Shown here: positions 7,159 through 16,719 of the stretch, piece after piece
Numbering within the stretch: the stretch's first letter is position 1
How the letters are laid out: the number at the start of each line of letters is the position of its first letter
DNA from: Chthoniobacter flavus Ellin428
GTDB lineage: Bacteria; Verrucomicrobiota; Verrucomicrobiia; Chthoniobacterales; Chthoniobacteraceae
NCBI RefSeq assembly: GCF_000173075.1
Contig: NZ_ABVL01000011.1
Span: forward strand, 62,001 to 126,000
Direction of reading: 5' to 3'
DNA length: 64,000 nt
The notes under the pieces: generated by a model
The model's database searches: none
The model's input: the letters and a program-made list of their open reading frames with translations, nothing else
What the model was told of the DNA's origin: nothing
Position numbers and translations under genes: made by a program

Positions 7159-9732
7159 ATGAATTCAGAGTTTGAGCAAACTGCGCTGTGGAAAACTACT
7201 TTGGCGCAAATTGATGATCCGTTGGAAGGGTATCGAGAAAGGCTTCGAAATGAGTTTCGTAAATTCCGATCTCGCATCGACGTTTTAACCGCGCGGATTC
7301 AAGCGCAACTTCCGGGGCTTACTGTTCATGGAATAGCTCATTTAGACGCACTTTGGGAAAGTGCTTCTTTGCTGGCGGGTTCTGGATATCCGTTGAATCC
7401 GCTCGAGGGGTTTGTGCTTGGAGGCGCCATTCTTTTCCACGACGCGGCCCTTTGCTTCGAAGCGTACGATGGTGGCGTAGAGGCGGTCCGCTCTTCTGTG
7501 ACGTGGGCCGATGCTTATGCTTCGGAATGTGCAGATTCTGATGCGCGGTCCGATCAGGAGAAGCGCTCCGCCGCGGATTTTCTGGCTTTGAGAGAATTGC
7601 ACGCAAGCCAAGCAATGCAACTCGCAGAGATAGCGTGGAGTGATCCTGCGACTTCAGAAAAGCGGTATTTAATTACCGATGATCATCTGCGGATTCATTT
7701 GGGGCCACTAATCGGTCGAATCGCGGCGAGCCATCATTGGGATATCGAAGATATTTCCTCCCGTCTGCCAGGGCAATTCAATGCGTCAGGCGAATTGCCA
7801 TCAGCCTGGCGCGTAGATCCGATTAAGATCGCTTGCCTTCTGAGATGTGCTGACGCGCTAAGTTTTGATAATAATCGTGCGCCCGATTTTCTTCACGCAC
7901 TGCTCCGGCGACGTGGAATTTCTCTGAAGCATTGGCAAGCTCAGAATTGGATTGGACGGCCCGCTTTAGATATTAGCGATAAATTAGGTGAGACTATCGT
8001 AGTCACTTCCACTAGGGGATTCCCGCTGTCCGAAGCTGAGTCCTGGTGGATCGCCTACGATGCGGCGTGTCTCGCCGAAAAGGAAATCAGATCGTCGAAT
8101 ACTCTATTAATCGAACGAGGCGTCTCAAGTTCGCCGCCGTTTGCCGTGAAATCCGTTCGTGGAGCCGGTTCCCCTGAAACGATGGCGAGCTTAATTCAGA
8201 CGGTTGGGTGGTCCCCCTGCTCGGCAGAAATACACGTTGGCAACATCGAAAAACTAGTTAAGACGCTCGGGGGTGAGCAGCTTTATGGAAGTGAGGATAA
8301 ACTAGGCGTGGTTCTTCGAGAGTTGTTTCAAAATTCGAGGGATGCGATCTCGGCGAGGCGATTTATTCAGCGCGACTTTGTTGGTTCTATTCGTCTTCGC
8401 ATCCATAGAGACGGCGACGGGTTAGTGTTGATCATTGAAGACGATGGCGTTGGAATGTCCAAAAGAGTTCTTACAGGACCGTTATTGGATTTTGGTACAA
8501 GCTTTTGGGTATCCTCTCTTGTCCGTAGCGAGTTCCCGGGCCTTCGTGCGTCCGGTTTTCAATCAATTGGTCGTTTTGGGATAGGCTTCTATTCATCGTT
8601 TATGATCGCGGATGCGGTTTCGGTAATAAGCCGTCGATGGGATGCATCTCTCGAATCGACATGCGAACTCCGCTTTTCCCGTGGGCTGTCGCTTCGTCCG
8701 TTGCTGATCGAGGGGAAGAGACCTGATTTCAGCACCTCTACCCGCGTGATTCTTTCGCTCAAGATCGGAGCCTTAAAAGACGAGAATGAGGTTTTGATCA
8801 GACGGAACACCATGGGCGCGAAAAATATTTCCTGCAAGATAACCGAATACGTTGCGGCATTGGTCGCGGGTCTGGACGTTGACGTCTGGTGCGTAGAGCC
8901 AAACGGCGTTTCTACTATGGTTCACGCCGCTCAACCTTTGTCCGAACAAGCCTATGAAAAGTGGCTTCGAGCGATCTCCTTTGCCCGCGTTCAAAGTGAT
9001 CCTTCTTTGGATAGTTACATCAAAGAAAATGCTCACCGGTTACGACCAATTGTTGAAAATGGGAAACTCCTCGGAATGGCAGCGATATCAACTAGGTCCT
9101 TCGGGCAAGACTTTCTTGGTGTGGGAACGGTCGGAGGGTTGGCTGGTAACATGCATGGGCGTTCGGGTGAGCGATTTATCGGTTATATCGATCACTTTTG
9201 TCGAACTGCCGCACGTGGAACAGAGGCCATCGCGGCGTCGGACTTTGTGATGTCCGCGTGGGCGCGCGAGCAAGTATTGCTCCTCCAGCAGATGAAACTA
9301 AAACCCGAAGAACACTTCTTTGCTGCCTGCAGTTTATCGCATTTTAAAATCGACCCCCGTCCCATCGCTCGGTTACTAGTAAGCTATAACGGTGGGTTTC
9401 ATTTTCAAACATTCGATGAGGTGTTGAGTTCTTTAAATCGGGCCGATTTTGCATTGCTTAAATCCAACCAAATCGACCACGTGGAGCTTCATCACAACAT
9501 CCAGGGGTTGGTCGGGATGGCGCTCATTTTGCCGCTTCGAAATTCAGGTTTGTCGTCGCTAAAGTTTAGCGCGCCCGGCATACCCGAGGCCAACTTCAGC
9601 ATCATCGATTGCATTTATCGAACAGCGAATGAGCGTGGTGTGAAGCTGACGTGGCGCAGTGTTGATAATGTGGCGCAAGGTCCGTTTGGTCCAATTGGCG
9701 CGGTTGTTGTAAGCTTGAAAGAAAGAGAGTAA
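7159..9732 (+). CDS. HD-domain / Hsp90-like ATPase protein
   Basis: An 857-residue cytoplasmic protein with two recognisable parts. Residues about 50-240 look like an HD-type metal domain: HGIAHLDALW (His 57, 61), LFHDAAL (His 94-Asp 95), SHHW (His 192, 193) and an Asp near 232. Residues about 350-600 form a GHKL/Hsp90-type ATPase: the N-box ELFQNSRDA (388-396), DDGVGM (428-433) and the lid glycines GRFGIGF (471-477). The C-terminal third (about 600-857) matches the middle-domain position of HtpG but is otherwise unfamiliar. HD-plus-Hsp90 proteins are known in bacterial genomes and some have been proposed to act in conflict systems; the function here is inferred. The gene is AT-richer than both neighbours and uses more AT-ending codons, suggesting recent acquisition. 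No partner gene is adjacent. Confidence 0.8.
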   Translation: MNSEFEQTALWKTTLAQIDDPLEGYRERLRNEFRKFRSRIDVLTARIQAQLPGLTVHGIAHLDALWESASLLAGSGYPLNPLEGFVLGGAILFHDAALCFEAYDGGVEAVRSSVTWADAYASECADSDARSDQEKRSAADFLALRELHASQAMQLAEIAWSDPATSEKRYLITDDHLRIHLGPLIGRIAASHHWDIEDISSRLPGQFNASGELPSAWRVDPIKIACLLRCADALSFDNNRAPDFLHALLRRRGISLKHWQAQNWIGRPALDISDKLGETIVVTSTRGFPLSEAESWWIAYDAACLAEKEIRSSNTLLIERGVSSSPPFAVKSVRGAGSPETMASLIQTVGWSPCSAEIHVGNIEKLVKTLGGEQLYGSEDKLGVVLRELFQNSRDAISARRFIQRDFVGSIRLRIHRDGDGLVLIIEDDGVGMSKRVLTGPLLDFGTSFWVSSLVRSEFPGLRASGFQSIGRFGIGFYSSFMIADAVSVISRRWDASLESTCELRFSRGLSLRPLLIEGKRPDFSTSTRVILSLKIGALKDENEVLIRRNTMGAKNISCKITEYVAALVAGLDVDVWCVEPNGVSTMVHAAQPLSEQAYEKWLRAISFARVQSDPSLDSYIKENAHRLRPIVENGKLLGMAAISTRSFGQDFLGVGTVGGLAGNMHGRSGERFIGYIDHFCRTAARGTEAIAASDFVMSAWAREQVLLLQQMKLKPEEHFFAACSLSHFKIDPRPIARLLVSYNGGFHFQTFDEVLSSLNRADFALLKSNQIDHVELHHNIQGLVGMALILPLRNSGLSSLKFSAPGIPEANFSIIDCIYRTANERGVKLTWRSVDNVAQGPFGPIGAVVVSLKERE

Positions 9733-9741
9733 ATAGTTACT

Positions 9742-10410
9742 CTACTCAAATTGCCTCCGAAAGGTGCGAAACTCTTCGCGGAGTTGTTCGAGTTCGGTGC
9801 GGAGGGTGGCGACTTCGGTGGTGAGGGCTTCCAGTTTGGAGGGAGTGGCGGGCTCGGAGGAAATGGCAGAGGGCTGATACGAAATCGTTGAGGCCAGGTC
9901 TTGCTCAGGGACTTCGGCGGAGAGGAGTTGGACGTAGCGGGCTTCCTTTTGGCCGGGGCGGGCGGGTTGTTTGAGGACGAGCGGGGAATCGCCGCGGGCA
10001 AGTTCGTCGAGGCAGATTTCGACCTCGGCGGTACTTTCGAAAGGCGAGAGGCGCTCGGTGCGGCCGCGGAGTTCGCCGGGAGTCTGCGGTCCGCGCAAGA
10101 GGAGCACACAGAGGAGGGCGACTTCGCGGAGGTTGAGCTCATAGTGCTCGAGCAGGCGGTGTTTATATTTCTGCACGCGCGAGCCGGCGCCGAAGATGAC
10201 GCTGGCCAGTTTCTTTTCGCGCAAGGCGTTCACGCCGTTCTCGACGGTTTTTTCATCGAGCGACATCACCGGCTCGCGATTGGTGCTCTGGTTGCAGGCA
10301 GCGGTGAGGCCGTTGATTGAGAGTGGGTAGTTTTCCGGCGTGGTGCGTTCCTTTTCGATAAGGCAGCCGAGGACACGGGATTCGACGGGAGTGAGAGCGA
10401 AGGTGGACAT
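9742..10410 (-). CDS. YceH/DUF480-family protein
   Basis: A 222-residue member of the YceH (DUF480) family, with tandem winged-helix modules. It starts with the family signature LTPVESRVLGCLIEKE and PENYPLSINGLTAACNQ, followed by the second module around LREVALLCVLLLRGPQTPGELR. A C-terminal tail (about 180-222) is predicted coiled coil, rich in Glu and Leu. The molecular role of YceH is not established; a DNA-binding or regulatory role is inferred from the fold. It converges on the HD/Hsp90 gene with only nine bases between stops. Confidence 0.85.
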   Translation of the reverse strand: MSTFALTPVESRVLGCLIEKERTTPENYPLSINGLTAACNQSTNREPVMSLDEKTVENGVNALREKKLASVIFGAGSRVQKYKHRLLEHYELNLREVALLCVLLLRGPQTPGELRGRTERLSPFESTAEVEICLDELARGDSPLVLKQPARPGQKEARYVQLLSAEVPEQDLASTISYQPSAISSEPATPSKLEALTTEVATLRTELEQLREEFRTFRRQFE

Positions 10411-10430
10411 GCTTGCGAGGGACTAGGAGA

Positions 10431-10469
10431 GAACATCCAACATCCAACGCCGAACATCCAACATCCAAT
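10431..10469. repeat. AACATCCAACATCC repeat, single arm
   Basis: AACATCCAACATCCAACGCC and a second AACATCCAACATCCAATG form one arm of the same family as 2360 and 59134, without an opposite arm nearby. It sits just upstream of the YceH start codon, where promoter or leader sequence would be expected. The remaining gap to 10696 holds a CTCTGCGTTTAAAAACTC motif at about 10552 that recurs near 33640, and no gene. Confidence 0.65.
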
Positions 10470-10696
10470 GAGAGATCATCAGCACCCCCTCACTTCTGTC
10501 TGCGGTTGTCCCCACGGCACCGCGGACTTCTCACCAAGCTTCGAATCTGCGGCCTCTGCGTTTAAAAACTCTTTGGCGGCGGTTCTGCCACGGTCGGCGG
10601 TGCCGATGGCCCGGCGAATGTGATTGCCGCAACGCGCGGGCGTCTGGAAACTCCTAAGCTTCTTCCCTCTCCCGGAATTTCCCATTCGTTCCCTCT

Positions 10697-12022
10697 ATGA
10701 AAACACCCATGACTCGTCGTTCGTTTCTCACTCGCACTTCCACCGCGGCGTTGGGGCTCGGGTTGAGTGCGCGGGTCATGTCACGCGCGCAGGGGGCGAA
10801 TGAAAAGGTGGTGATGGGCATCATCGGTGCGGGCGGGATGGGGCGCAGCAATATGTCGGGACTGCTGAAGGTGCCAGGCGTGGAATTCGCGGCGGTCTGC
10901 GACGTCGACAAGGCGCAGCAGGACAAGGCGCTGGAGATTTTGAAAAAAGCCGGGCAGCCGGACCCGAAGGTGTATGGCGACTTCCGTGAGGTGCTTGATC
11001 GCAAGGATATCGACGCCGTGCTGATCGCCACGCCGGATCACTGGCACGCCATTCCCTTCATCGCGGCGTGTGAGGCGGGGAAGGACATTTATTGCGAGAA
11101 GCCGATTTCGCACGACATCATGGAAGCGAAGTCCATGCTCGGCGCAGCGCAGCATTTCAAACGCGTGATCCAGATCGGCACCTGGCAGCGCAGCGTGAAG
11201 CATTTCCAGACGGCGATCGATTTCGTGCGCTCGGGGGAGATGGGCACGATCGCCGTGTGCCGGGCGTGGTTTGTCAGTGCGTTCGGCGGCTGGCCGAAAC
11301 CCATGGAGCCGAAGCCGGACGGTCCCGCGCCCGAAGGGTTCAACTACGATATGTGGCTCGGCCCGGCGCCAAAGCGGCCCTACAATCCCAACCGTTCGCA
11401 CTGGAACTGGCGCTGGTTTTACGACTACGGCGGCGGCCTCGTTACTGACTGGGGCGTGCACATGATGGATATCGTCTTCCTCGGCATGCAGCAGAGCGAT
11501 CCGCTGAGCGTGGCCTGCGATGGCGGCATCTACGCGCTCAAAGACGATCGCGATACCCCGGACACGATGCAGGCCATCTACCGCTTCCCGAATTTCCTCA
11601 TGAACTGGGAAACGCGTTTCACCAATGGGCGCGGGCTCGACGGCGGCCGCACCCATGGCGCGGAATTCATCGGCACGAAGGGCACGCTGGTCGTGGATCG
11701 CACGGATTACCAGTGGTTCCCGGAAAACAAGGATAACCCCGGCCCGAAAGCATTTGAGAAATCACCGCCGCACGATCACTGGCAGAACTTCATCGATTGC
11801 GTGAAGACGCGCGAAAAGCCGCGGAGCGACATCTATTCCATGGCCAAGACCACGATGTGCTGCCACCTCGCGAACATCGCCTACCAGAGCGGCAAGACCG
11901 TGGAATGGAACGCGAAGAAGCTCGACCTGGCCAATCCGCAAGTGGCGCACGGCTGCAAGAGCTACTCGCGCCCCTACCGCGCGCCGTGGAAGCTGAAGCA
12001 GTATCCCGTGACGCTGGCGTAG
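10697..12022 (+). CDS. Tat-exported Gfo/Idh/MocA oxidoreductase
   Basis: A 441-residue NAD(P)-dependent oxidoreductase. A twin-arginine signal (TRRSFLTRTS, Arg 7-8) and hydrophobic stretch occupy residues 1-33, so the folded, cofactor-loaded enzyme should be exported. The Rossmann loop is GIIGAGGMGR (41-50) and the family EKPI motif follows at about residue 135. The C-terminal part contains the beta-sheet domain with GGLVTDWGVHMMD and HDHWQNFIDCVKTR, typical of the large Planctomycetota/Verrucomicrobiota subgroup that probably acts on sugars or their acids. A second ATG at 10709 would also keep the Tat motif. Confidence 0.88.
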   Translation: MKTPMTRRSFLTRTSTAALGLGLSARVMSRAQGANEKVVMGIIGAGGMGRSNMSGLLKVPGVEFAAVCDVDKAQQDKALEILKKAGQPDPKVYGDFREVLDRKDIDAVLIATPDHWHAIPFIAACEAGKDIYCEKPISHDIMEAKSMLGAAQHFKRVIQIGTWQRSVKHFQTAIDFVRSGEMGTIAVCRAWFVSAFGGWPKPMEPKPDGPAPEGFNYDMWLGPAPKRPYNPNRSHWNWRWFYDYGGGLVTDWGVHMMDIVFLGMQQSDPLSVACDGGIYALKDDRDTPDTMQAIYRFPNFLMNWETRFTNGRGLDGGRTHGAEFIGTKGTLVVDRTDYQWFPENKDNPGPKAFEKSPPHDHWQNFIDCVKTREKPRSDIYSMAKTTMCCHLANIAYQSGKTVEWNAKKLDLANPQVAHGCKSYSRPYRAPWKLKQYPVTLA

Positions 12023-12112
12023 TCCTGTCGCGAGAAACCCGACAGTCCCACGGCGAAGCATTTGACAAAGCCTCGCTCGCACCGTTGCATAGCAAGCTTC
12101 AAAAACCCACCA

Positions 12113-12769
12113 ATGAAACGCCTTCTCACTCTCACCGCACTCGCGGCTGTCGCGCTGCTCACCGGTTGCGCCAATGGCCCTATCGCCCGCACGACGTACA
12201 ACGTCGTTGCGTATAAGCCGCACAACCCGAATGACGTTCGCATCAAGGTCTCGCTTTCGAATCGTGCCGTCTACGTGATGGAGGGGAATACGCCGCTGCT
12301 CGTAACCGCCTGCGCCATCGGCAAGCCCGACCATCCGACACCCACGGGTAACTTCCGTATCTCCGGCAAGATCCCGAACAAGCGCTCGGGTGAATATGGC
12401 TTCTCGGTCAACGGAGACAACATCCAGCCGGCGAAAGCCGAGGAAGCGCATGGCCATTACGTCGGTTTCCCGATGGCTTGGTGGAGTGAATTCGCGCCCG
12501 GCTACGGCTTTCATGAAGGTGCCGTGTGGCCCACGCCGCGCACCCATGGCTGCATCCGCTTGCACCACAATGTGGCGCCGAAATTCTATGTGCTCGCGAA
12601 GCCCGGCACCCCGGTGAATATCGCTCAGAGCCAGCCCGAAGATCAGACCATCGGCAAGAATATGAAACGCCCGCTGGATTACGCGGATCCGGACCCGCTT
12701 CCGGGCCTCCTCATCTCCGACCGCATCTTCAGCAAGCCGACGGAACCGCTCCTCGTCGACCGTCCGTAA
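12113..12769 (+). CDS. L,D-transpeptidase lipoprotein (YkuD)
   Basis: A 218-residue lipoprotein: the signal peptide ends with a lipobox LLTGC (Cys 19). The YkuD domain has TPTGNF at about 76-81 and the catalytic motif THGCIRL with His 145, Cys 147 and Arg 149. The family forms 3-3 cross-links in peptidoglycan or attaches proteins to it in the periplasm. I chose the ATG at 12113 because it starts the signal peptide; the frame runs further upstream without a leader. No other wall gene is adjacent. Confidence 0.88.
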   Translation: MKRLLTLTALAAVALLTGCANGPIARTTYNVVAYKPHNPNDVRIKVSLSNRAVYVMEGNTPLLVTACAIGKPDHPTPTGNFRISGKIPNKRSGEYGFSVNGDNIQPAKAEEAHGHYVGFPMAWWSEFAPGYGFHEGAVWPTPRTHGCIRLHHNVAPKFYVLAKPGTPVNIAQSQPEDQTIGKNMKRPLDYADPDPLPGLLISDRIFSKPTEPLLVDRP

Positions 12770-12779
12770 CGAGCCCTTT

Positions 12780-12859
12780 TCTTAATCTTAATCCTGATCG
12801 TAATCTTAATCCGGCACGAACAGCGGCGATTAAGGCGAAGATCAAGATGACGATTAAGA
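12780..12859. repeat. CTTAATC palindromic repeat, copy 1
   Basis: TCTTAATCTTAATCCTGATC and a further TAATCTTAATC on the left face GCGATTAAGGCGAAGATCAA and GACGATTAAGA on the right, giving an imperfect inverted repeat between the L,D-transpeptidase and ispH genes. A second copy is at 30451. Confidence 0.6.
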
Positions 12860-12869
12860 GCTTCCTGCC

Positions 12870-14108
12870 ATGGATCAATCCGACTCCTCCAAGCCCGCCC
12901 GCGTCAATCTCCGCACTCCGGACGTCATGGCGGCGGTGCAGGCCCAAGTCGAGTCGCACTACCGCAGCGAGATCGTGGAGAAGCTGCGGGCCGGTGGTGG
13001 CACGTTGAGCTGTGATGGTGTAACCGTGCGCCTGGCGAAGCAATTTGGCTTCTGCTACGGCGTCGAGCGCGCCATCGATCTCGCTTATGCGGCGGCGAAG
13101 GTTTTTCAAGATCGCCGGCTCTTCATCCTCGGGGAAATCATCCACAACCCCGAGGTGAACGAGCAAATCGTCGCGCTGGGCATCAAGAACCTGCTCGGCA
13201 AGGACAAGGAGGCGGAGGTGCAGGACTTGCGCGGCGATGACGTCGTCATCGTGCCGGCCTTCGGCACTGATGTGGGCACCCTGGCGCGGATCAAGGAACT
13301 CGGCTGCCAGATCGTCGACACCACTTGTGGCGACGTGATGAGCGTGTGGAAGCGCGTGCGGCAAAATGCCAGCGACGATGTGACGTCCATCATCCATGGC
13401 AAAGCCTCACACGAAGAAACCAAGGCGACCGCATCGCGTGCGGTGGTGAGTGGAAAGGGACACTATCTCGTCGTCCTCACGCTCGCGGATACCGATTACG
13501 TCTGCAATTATATCCGCCACGGCGGAGACAAGGCGGCGTTCCTGGAGAAGTTCCGCGGGGCGTTCAGCGAGGGCTTCGATCCCGACCGGCACCTGCGTCG
13601 TGTGGGTGTGGCCAACCAGACCACGATGATGCGCGGCGAGACCGAGGAAGTGCAGCGCCGCATCGAGGCCGCCGTCCGCGACCGCGACGGGGCCGAGCCG
13701 GCGAAACAGAATTTCCGTTTCTTCGACACCATCTGCGGCGCCACTCAGGAGCGGCAGGATGCGCTCAAGGAAATGCTCGATTCGCGGATGGACCTACTGC
13801 TCGTCATCGGCGGCTACAATAGCTCGAACACCTCGCACCTCGCCGAGATGGGCGAGGCCAAGCTGCCGACCTATTTCATCCGCAATGCCGGCCGCCTGGA
13901 ATCGCGCCAGCGCATCGTCCATTTCGACCAGCACGCCAAGCAGGAGATCGCCACGGAAAACTGGCTCCCTGAGCGTCCCGTGACCATTGGTCTCACCGCC
14001 GGCGCCAGTTGCCCGAACAACCTCATCGAGGAAACGATCCTGCGCATCTACGAGTTGCACGGCATCAGCGCGCAGCAATTGCTCGGCGCGACCGTGGCGC
14101 GGAATTAA
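12870..14108 (+). CDS. ispH: 4-hydroxy-3-methylbut-2-enyl diphosphate reductase
   Basis: IspH (LytB), the last enzyme of the MEP isoprenoid pathway, which reduces HMBPP to IPP and DMAPP using a [4Fe-4S] cluster. At 412 residues it is the long form found in Verrucomicrobiota, Planctomycetota and cyanobacteria rather than the roughly 315-residue form of E. coli. The three cluster cysteines are visible: FGFCYG (Cys 62), DTTCGD (Cys 153) and GASCPN (Cys 381). The product is cytoplasmic. A degenerate repeat precedes it, and it converges on the next gene with seven bases between them. Confidence 0.93.
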   Translation: MDQSDSSKPARVNLRTPDVMAAVQAQVESHYRSEIVEKLRAGGGTLSCDGVTVRLAKQFGFCYGVERAIDLAYAAAKVFQDRRLFILGEIIHNPEVNEQIVALGIKNLLGKDKEAEVQDLRGDDVVIVPAFGTDVGTLARIKELGCQIVDTTCGDVMSVWKRVRQNASDDVTSIIHGKASHEETKATASRAVVSGKGHYLVVLTLADTDYVCNYIRHGGDKAAFLEKFRGAFSEGFDPDRHLRRVGVANQTTMMRGETEEVQRRIEAAVRDRDGAEPAKQNFRFFDTICGATQERQDALKEMLDSRMDLLLVIGGYNSSNTSHLAEMGEAKLPTYFIRNAGRLESRQRIVHFDQHAKQEIATENWLPERPVTIGLTAGASCPNNLIEETILRIYELHGISAQQLLGATVARN

Positions 14109-14115
14109 TCACCAC

Positions 14116-15129
14116 CTATCGCCCAATCCGCCGGAAGAACGTCTCCAGTCGCTTCGCGCCGGCGGTGAATGAGATCTTGTCCTTCGCCACTTCCTCCGCG
14201 CGTTGCATTACGTCTTCGACATCGTGTGGATGTTCCAGCAAACGCGCGGCGATGTCGAAAAGCTGCTCGGTATCGCGTCCGTGTCCGCAGAGATCCGGGA
14301 ACACCAATCGCTCCGTGGCGCCATTCCCGCCCACACAGGGCACGCGCGCCAGTAGCGCATCGCCTGCGACCTGGCCGGGCACGCCGCTCGCATCCAGTTG
14401 CCAGACGAGTTTGTGTTTGCCTATCAGTCGCACATAGCGCGCATACGGCAGCCGGCCGTCGATCACTTTCAGCAAATGCTCGTCGTATCCCAGGCGCCCC
14501 AGCATCCCGCGTCCGCGCCAGCCGTTTTCATTGATCACCGTCACCGTCTCGTACATCGACGCGGCGAGTTGCTTCAGTGAGAGTAACGCCGCGAGATGAT
14601 TCCGCGACGGCGTGCGAAAATCCCGTGTGCCGACAAAAATCCCACGGCGTTCCTCGATCGGCGTGGCGAAATTCCAGCGCGGGTCCTCGAGCGGATACGG
14701 CGTCGGGATGAACTCCACATGCCGCACCCCGGCCGCCGTAAAAAACGGCACCAGATCCGGCGTCGTCGCGATCGCCCCATCCGCGCGCTGGCAGATCTCC
14801 TGGAAAAGCTTGAGCGTCGCCGGCTTGGCCAATTGCTCGGCGACTTGCATCGTGCCCGCTTCCTTCCACGCGATCGCCACGGTCTTGCCTGTGCCGCGCA
14901 ACTCGACCATCGCCTGACGGCACGCCTTCAAGTTATCTCGCAATAGCACCAGCACCTCCTTTTGGTCCGCCGGAATCTCCTGGTCCTTGCGAAAAAACGC
15001 GCCGCTCGTGCATGCCGCAAAAGCATGGCCGCTCACCGGCGGATGCGCCTTCTCATTCGGAGCGCCCGCGCCATCGGCGAAGTTCTGCGACGGGTCTTTT
15101 CCCCGGGGGTTGAGGACAGCGAGTTTCAT
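14116..15129 (-). CDS. Putative glycosyltransferase (GT-B-like)
   Basis: A 337-residue protein of uncertain family. I placed the start at 15129 (MKLAVLNPRGKDPSQNFADG), since the upstream extension is low-complexity and non-conserved. The C-terminal half contains a segment (DASGVPGQVAGDALLARVP followed by GGNGATERLVFPD) that resembles the sugar-nucleotide-binding part of GT-B transferases, and the middle segment VEFIPTPYPLEDPRW resembles their inter-domain link. The N-terminal half has no clear motif. Alternative: a conserved hypothetical protein. It converges with ispH and stands alone on its strand. Confidence 0.55.
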   Translation of the reverse strand: MKLAVLNPRGKDPSQNFADGAGAPNEKAHPPVSGHAFAACTSGAFFRKDQEIPADQKEVLVLLRDNLKACRQAMVELRGTGKTVAIAWKEAGTMQVAEQLAKPATLKLFQEICQRADGAIATTPDLVPFFTAAGVRHVEFIPTPYPLEDPRWNFATPIEERRGIFVGTRDFRTPSRNHLAALLSLKQLAASMYETVTVINENGWRGRGMLGRLGYDEHLLKVIDGRLPYARYVRLIGKHKLVWQLDASGVPGQVAGDALLARVPCVGGNGATERLVFPDLCGHGRDTEQLFDIAARLLEHPHDVEDVMQRAEEVAKDKISFTAGAKRLETFFRRIGR

Positions 15130-15294
15130 TGGAAGGGCATTCCTAGCAGGCGCGACCCGCGCTCGGCAATGCTCCGCTCCGTGCCATCTCATGCCGCCGA
15201 TTAATCCTATCCGTCCTATCGCTCCCTTGATGGCCACCGGGTTAAATTCGATAAATTTCTCCCACAGGTCAGCGCTGCCAAACGATTAACCCCG

Positions 15295-16719
15295 TTGGCA
15301 GACCTGCATTCCGAATTGCCAATCGCTGTGGTCGCCGCCACCCTTCCCACCACCTTGCGCCCCACCCGACTCGCCGCCCTCCTCGTTCTCACCGTGCTGC
15401 TCGCCATCGGCCGCGCCGCGGAGAGTATCCCGCCCCTCAAGTTCGAACAGCGCGCCCTGCCGAATGGGCTGCAATTCATCTGGCTCGAAGATCACAGCGC
15501 CCCGACCACCGCCATCCAGATGTGGTATCGCGTGGGCTCGAAGGACGACCCGGCCGGACGCAGCGGCTTCGCGCATCTCTTCGAGCACATGATGTTCAAG
15601 AGCACGAAGCGCATGCCCTCGGAATTTCTCGATCGTCTTACCGAAGACGTCGGCGGCGAGAACAACGCCTACACCGCGGACGACGTCACCGTTTTCCACG
15701 AGACCGTGCCCTCGAACAATCTCGAGCGCCTGCTCTGGGCCGAGGCCGAGCGCCTCAGCGCGCTCACCGTGGACGTGCGCAACTTCACCCTCGAACGTGA
15801 AGTAGTGAAAGAGGAGTACCGCCAGCGCGTGCTCGCCGAGCCGTATGGCGAGTTCGGCGAATTCATCCAGAAAAAATCCTTCACCGAGCATCCCTACAAG
15901 CGCCCGACCATCGGCAACATCGAGGAGCTCGACGCCTCGAACCTCGAGGAAGTGCGCGCCTTTCATACTACCTTCTACCGGCCCGACAATGCCGTGCTCG
16001 TCGTGGTCGGCGACTTCGAGCCCGAGCAGTTGCAGAAATGGGTCGACGAATACTTCGGCAAGATTCCGAAGCCCGACGCACCGATCCCGCGTGTCACGAC
16101 CAAGGAACCGCCGCGCGACAATCCGAAACCGATCATCGCCTACGACGCGCGCGTCCCGCTGCCCGCGCTCGCCGTCACCTATCTCGGCCCGTCCGTCACT
16201 TCGGCGGATGCGCCGGCGTTGCGCGTGGCCGAGCAAGTCCTCAGCGGAGGCGAATCCTCGCGGCTGTATCGCAAGCTCGTCTATGAAACGCAGCTCGCGC
16301 AAAGCGCCGAATACTCCGCCGACCTGCGCGCGGATCTCGGCCTGCTCACTTACGAAGTCATTCTCGCCAGCGGCGTCCCGATCGACAAAGCCAGGGCCGC
16401 GCTTTTCGAGGAAATTACCAAGATCGCCGCGAAACCGATCAGCGACGAGGAGCTCACCATCGCGCGCAATCAGCTCCTGCTTTCCAAGCTCGTCGATCGC
16501 GAAACCTTCGAAGGCAAGGCCAGCGCCCTCGGCGAAGCGGCGGCAATTTACGGCGACCCGAATCGGGTGAATACCGATCTCGGCGATTTGCAGGCCGTGA
16601 CCCCGGCACAGGTGCAAGCCGTGTCGCAAAAGTATTTCACCCCGGCCAACCAGCTCGTGATCGAATACCTCCCTGAAGCGATGAAGACCAAAGAGACGAA
16701 AGGCAAAGCGAAGAAATGA
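15295..16719 (+). CDS. M16 zinc peptidase, catalytic partner
   Basis: A 474-residue exported M16 metallopeptidase (pitrilysin/processing-peptidase fold). The inverted zinc motif HLFEH is at residues 94-98 (His 94, Glu 97, His 98) and the distal Glu lies in LEREVVKEE near 174. The first start is TTG at 15295; a GTG at 15328 would also leave a complete signal peptide and may be the true one. The gene overlaps the next by four bases (ATGA), so both are probably translated together as the usual active/inactive heterodimer in the periplasm that degrades peptides. The substrate is not known. Confidence 0.88.
   Translation: MADLHSELPIAVVAATLPTTLRPTRLAALLVLTVLLAIGRAAESIPPLKFEQRALPNGLQFIWLEDHSAPTTAIQMWYRVGSKDDPAGRSGFAHLFEHMMFKSTKRMPSEFLDRLTEDVGGENNAYTADDVTVFHETVPSNNLERLLWAEAERLSALTVDVRNFTLEREVVKEEYRQRVLAEPYGEFGEFIQKKSFTEHPYKRPTIGNIEELDASNLEEVRAFHTTFYRPDNAVLVVVGDFEPEQLQKWVDEYFGKIPKPDAPIPRVTTKEPPRDNPKPIIAYDARVPLPALAVTYLGPSVTSADAPALRVAEQVLSGGESSRLYRKLVYETQLAQSAEYSADLRADLGLLTYEVILASGVPIDKARAALFEEITKIAAKPISDEELTIARNQLLLSKLVDRETFEGKASALGEAAAIYGDPNRVNTDLGDLQAVTPAQVQAVSQKYFTPANQLVIEYLPEAMKTKETKGKAKK

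Noticed and set aside
7159..9732. A multi-gene defence island around the HD/Hsp90 gene
   Set aside because: The flanking genes (serine hydrolase and YceH) are ordinary and no nuclease, methylase or integrase is adjacent, so only a single-gene system can be proposed.
10431..10469. Possible CRISPR-like repeats (AACATCC units)
   Set aside because: Units are direct tandem repeats without spacers of constant length, and no cas gene is present. They belong to a palindromic family.
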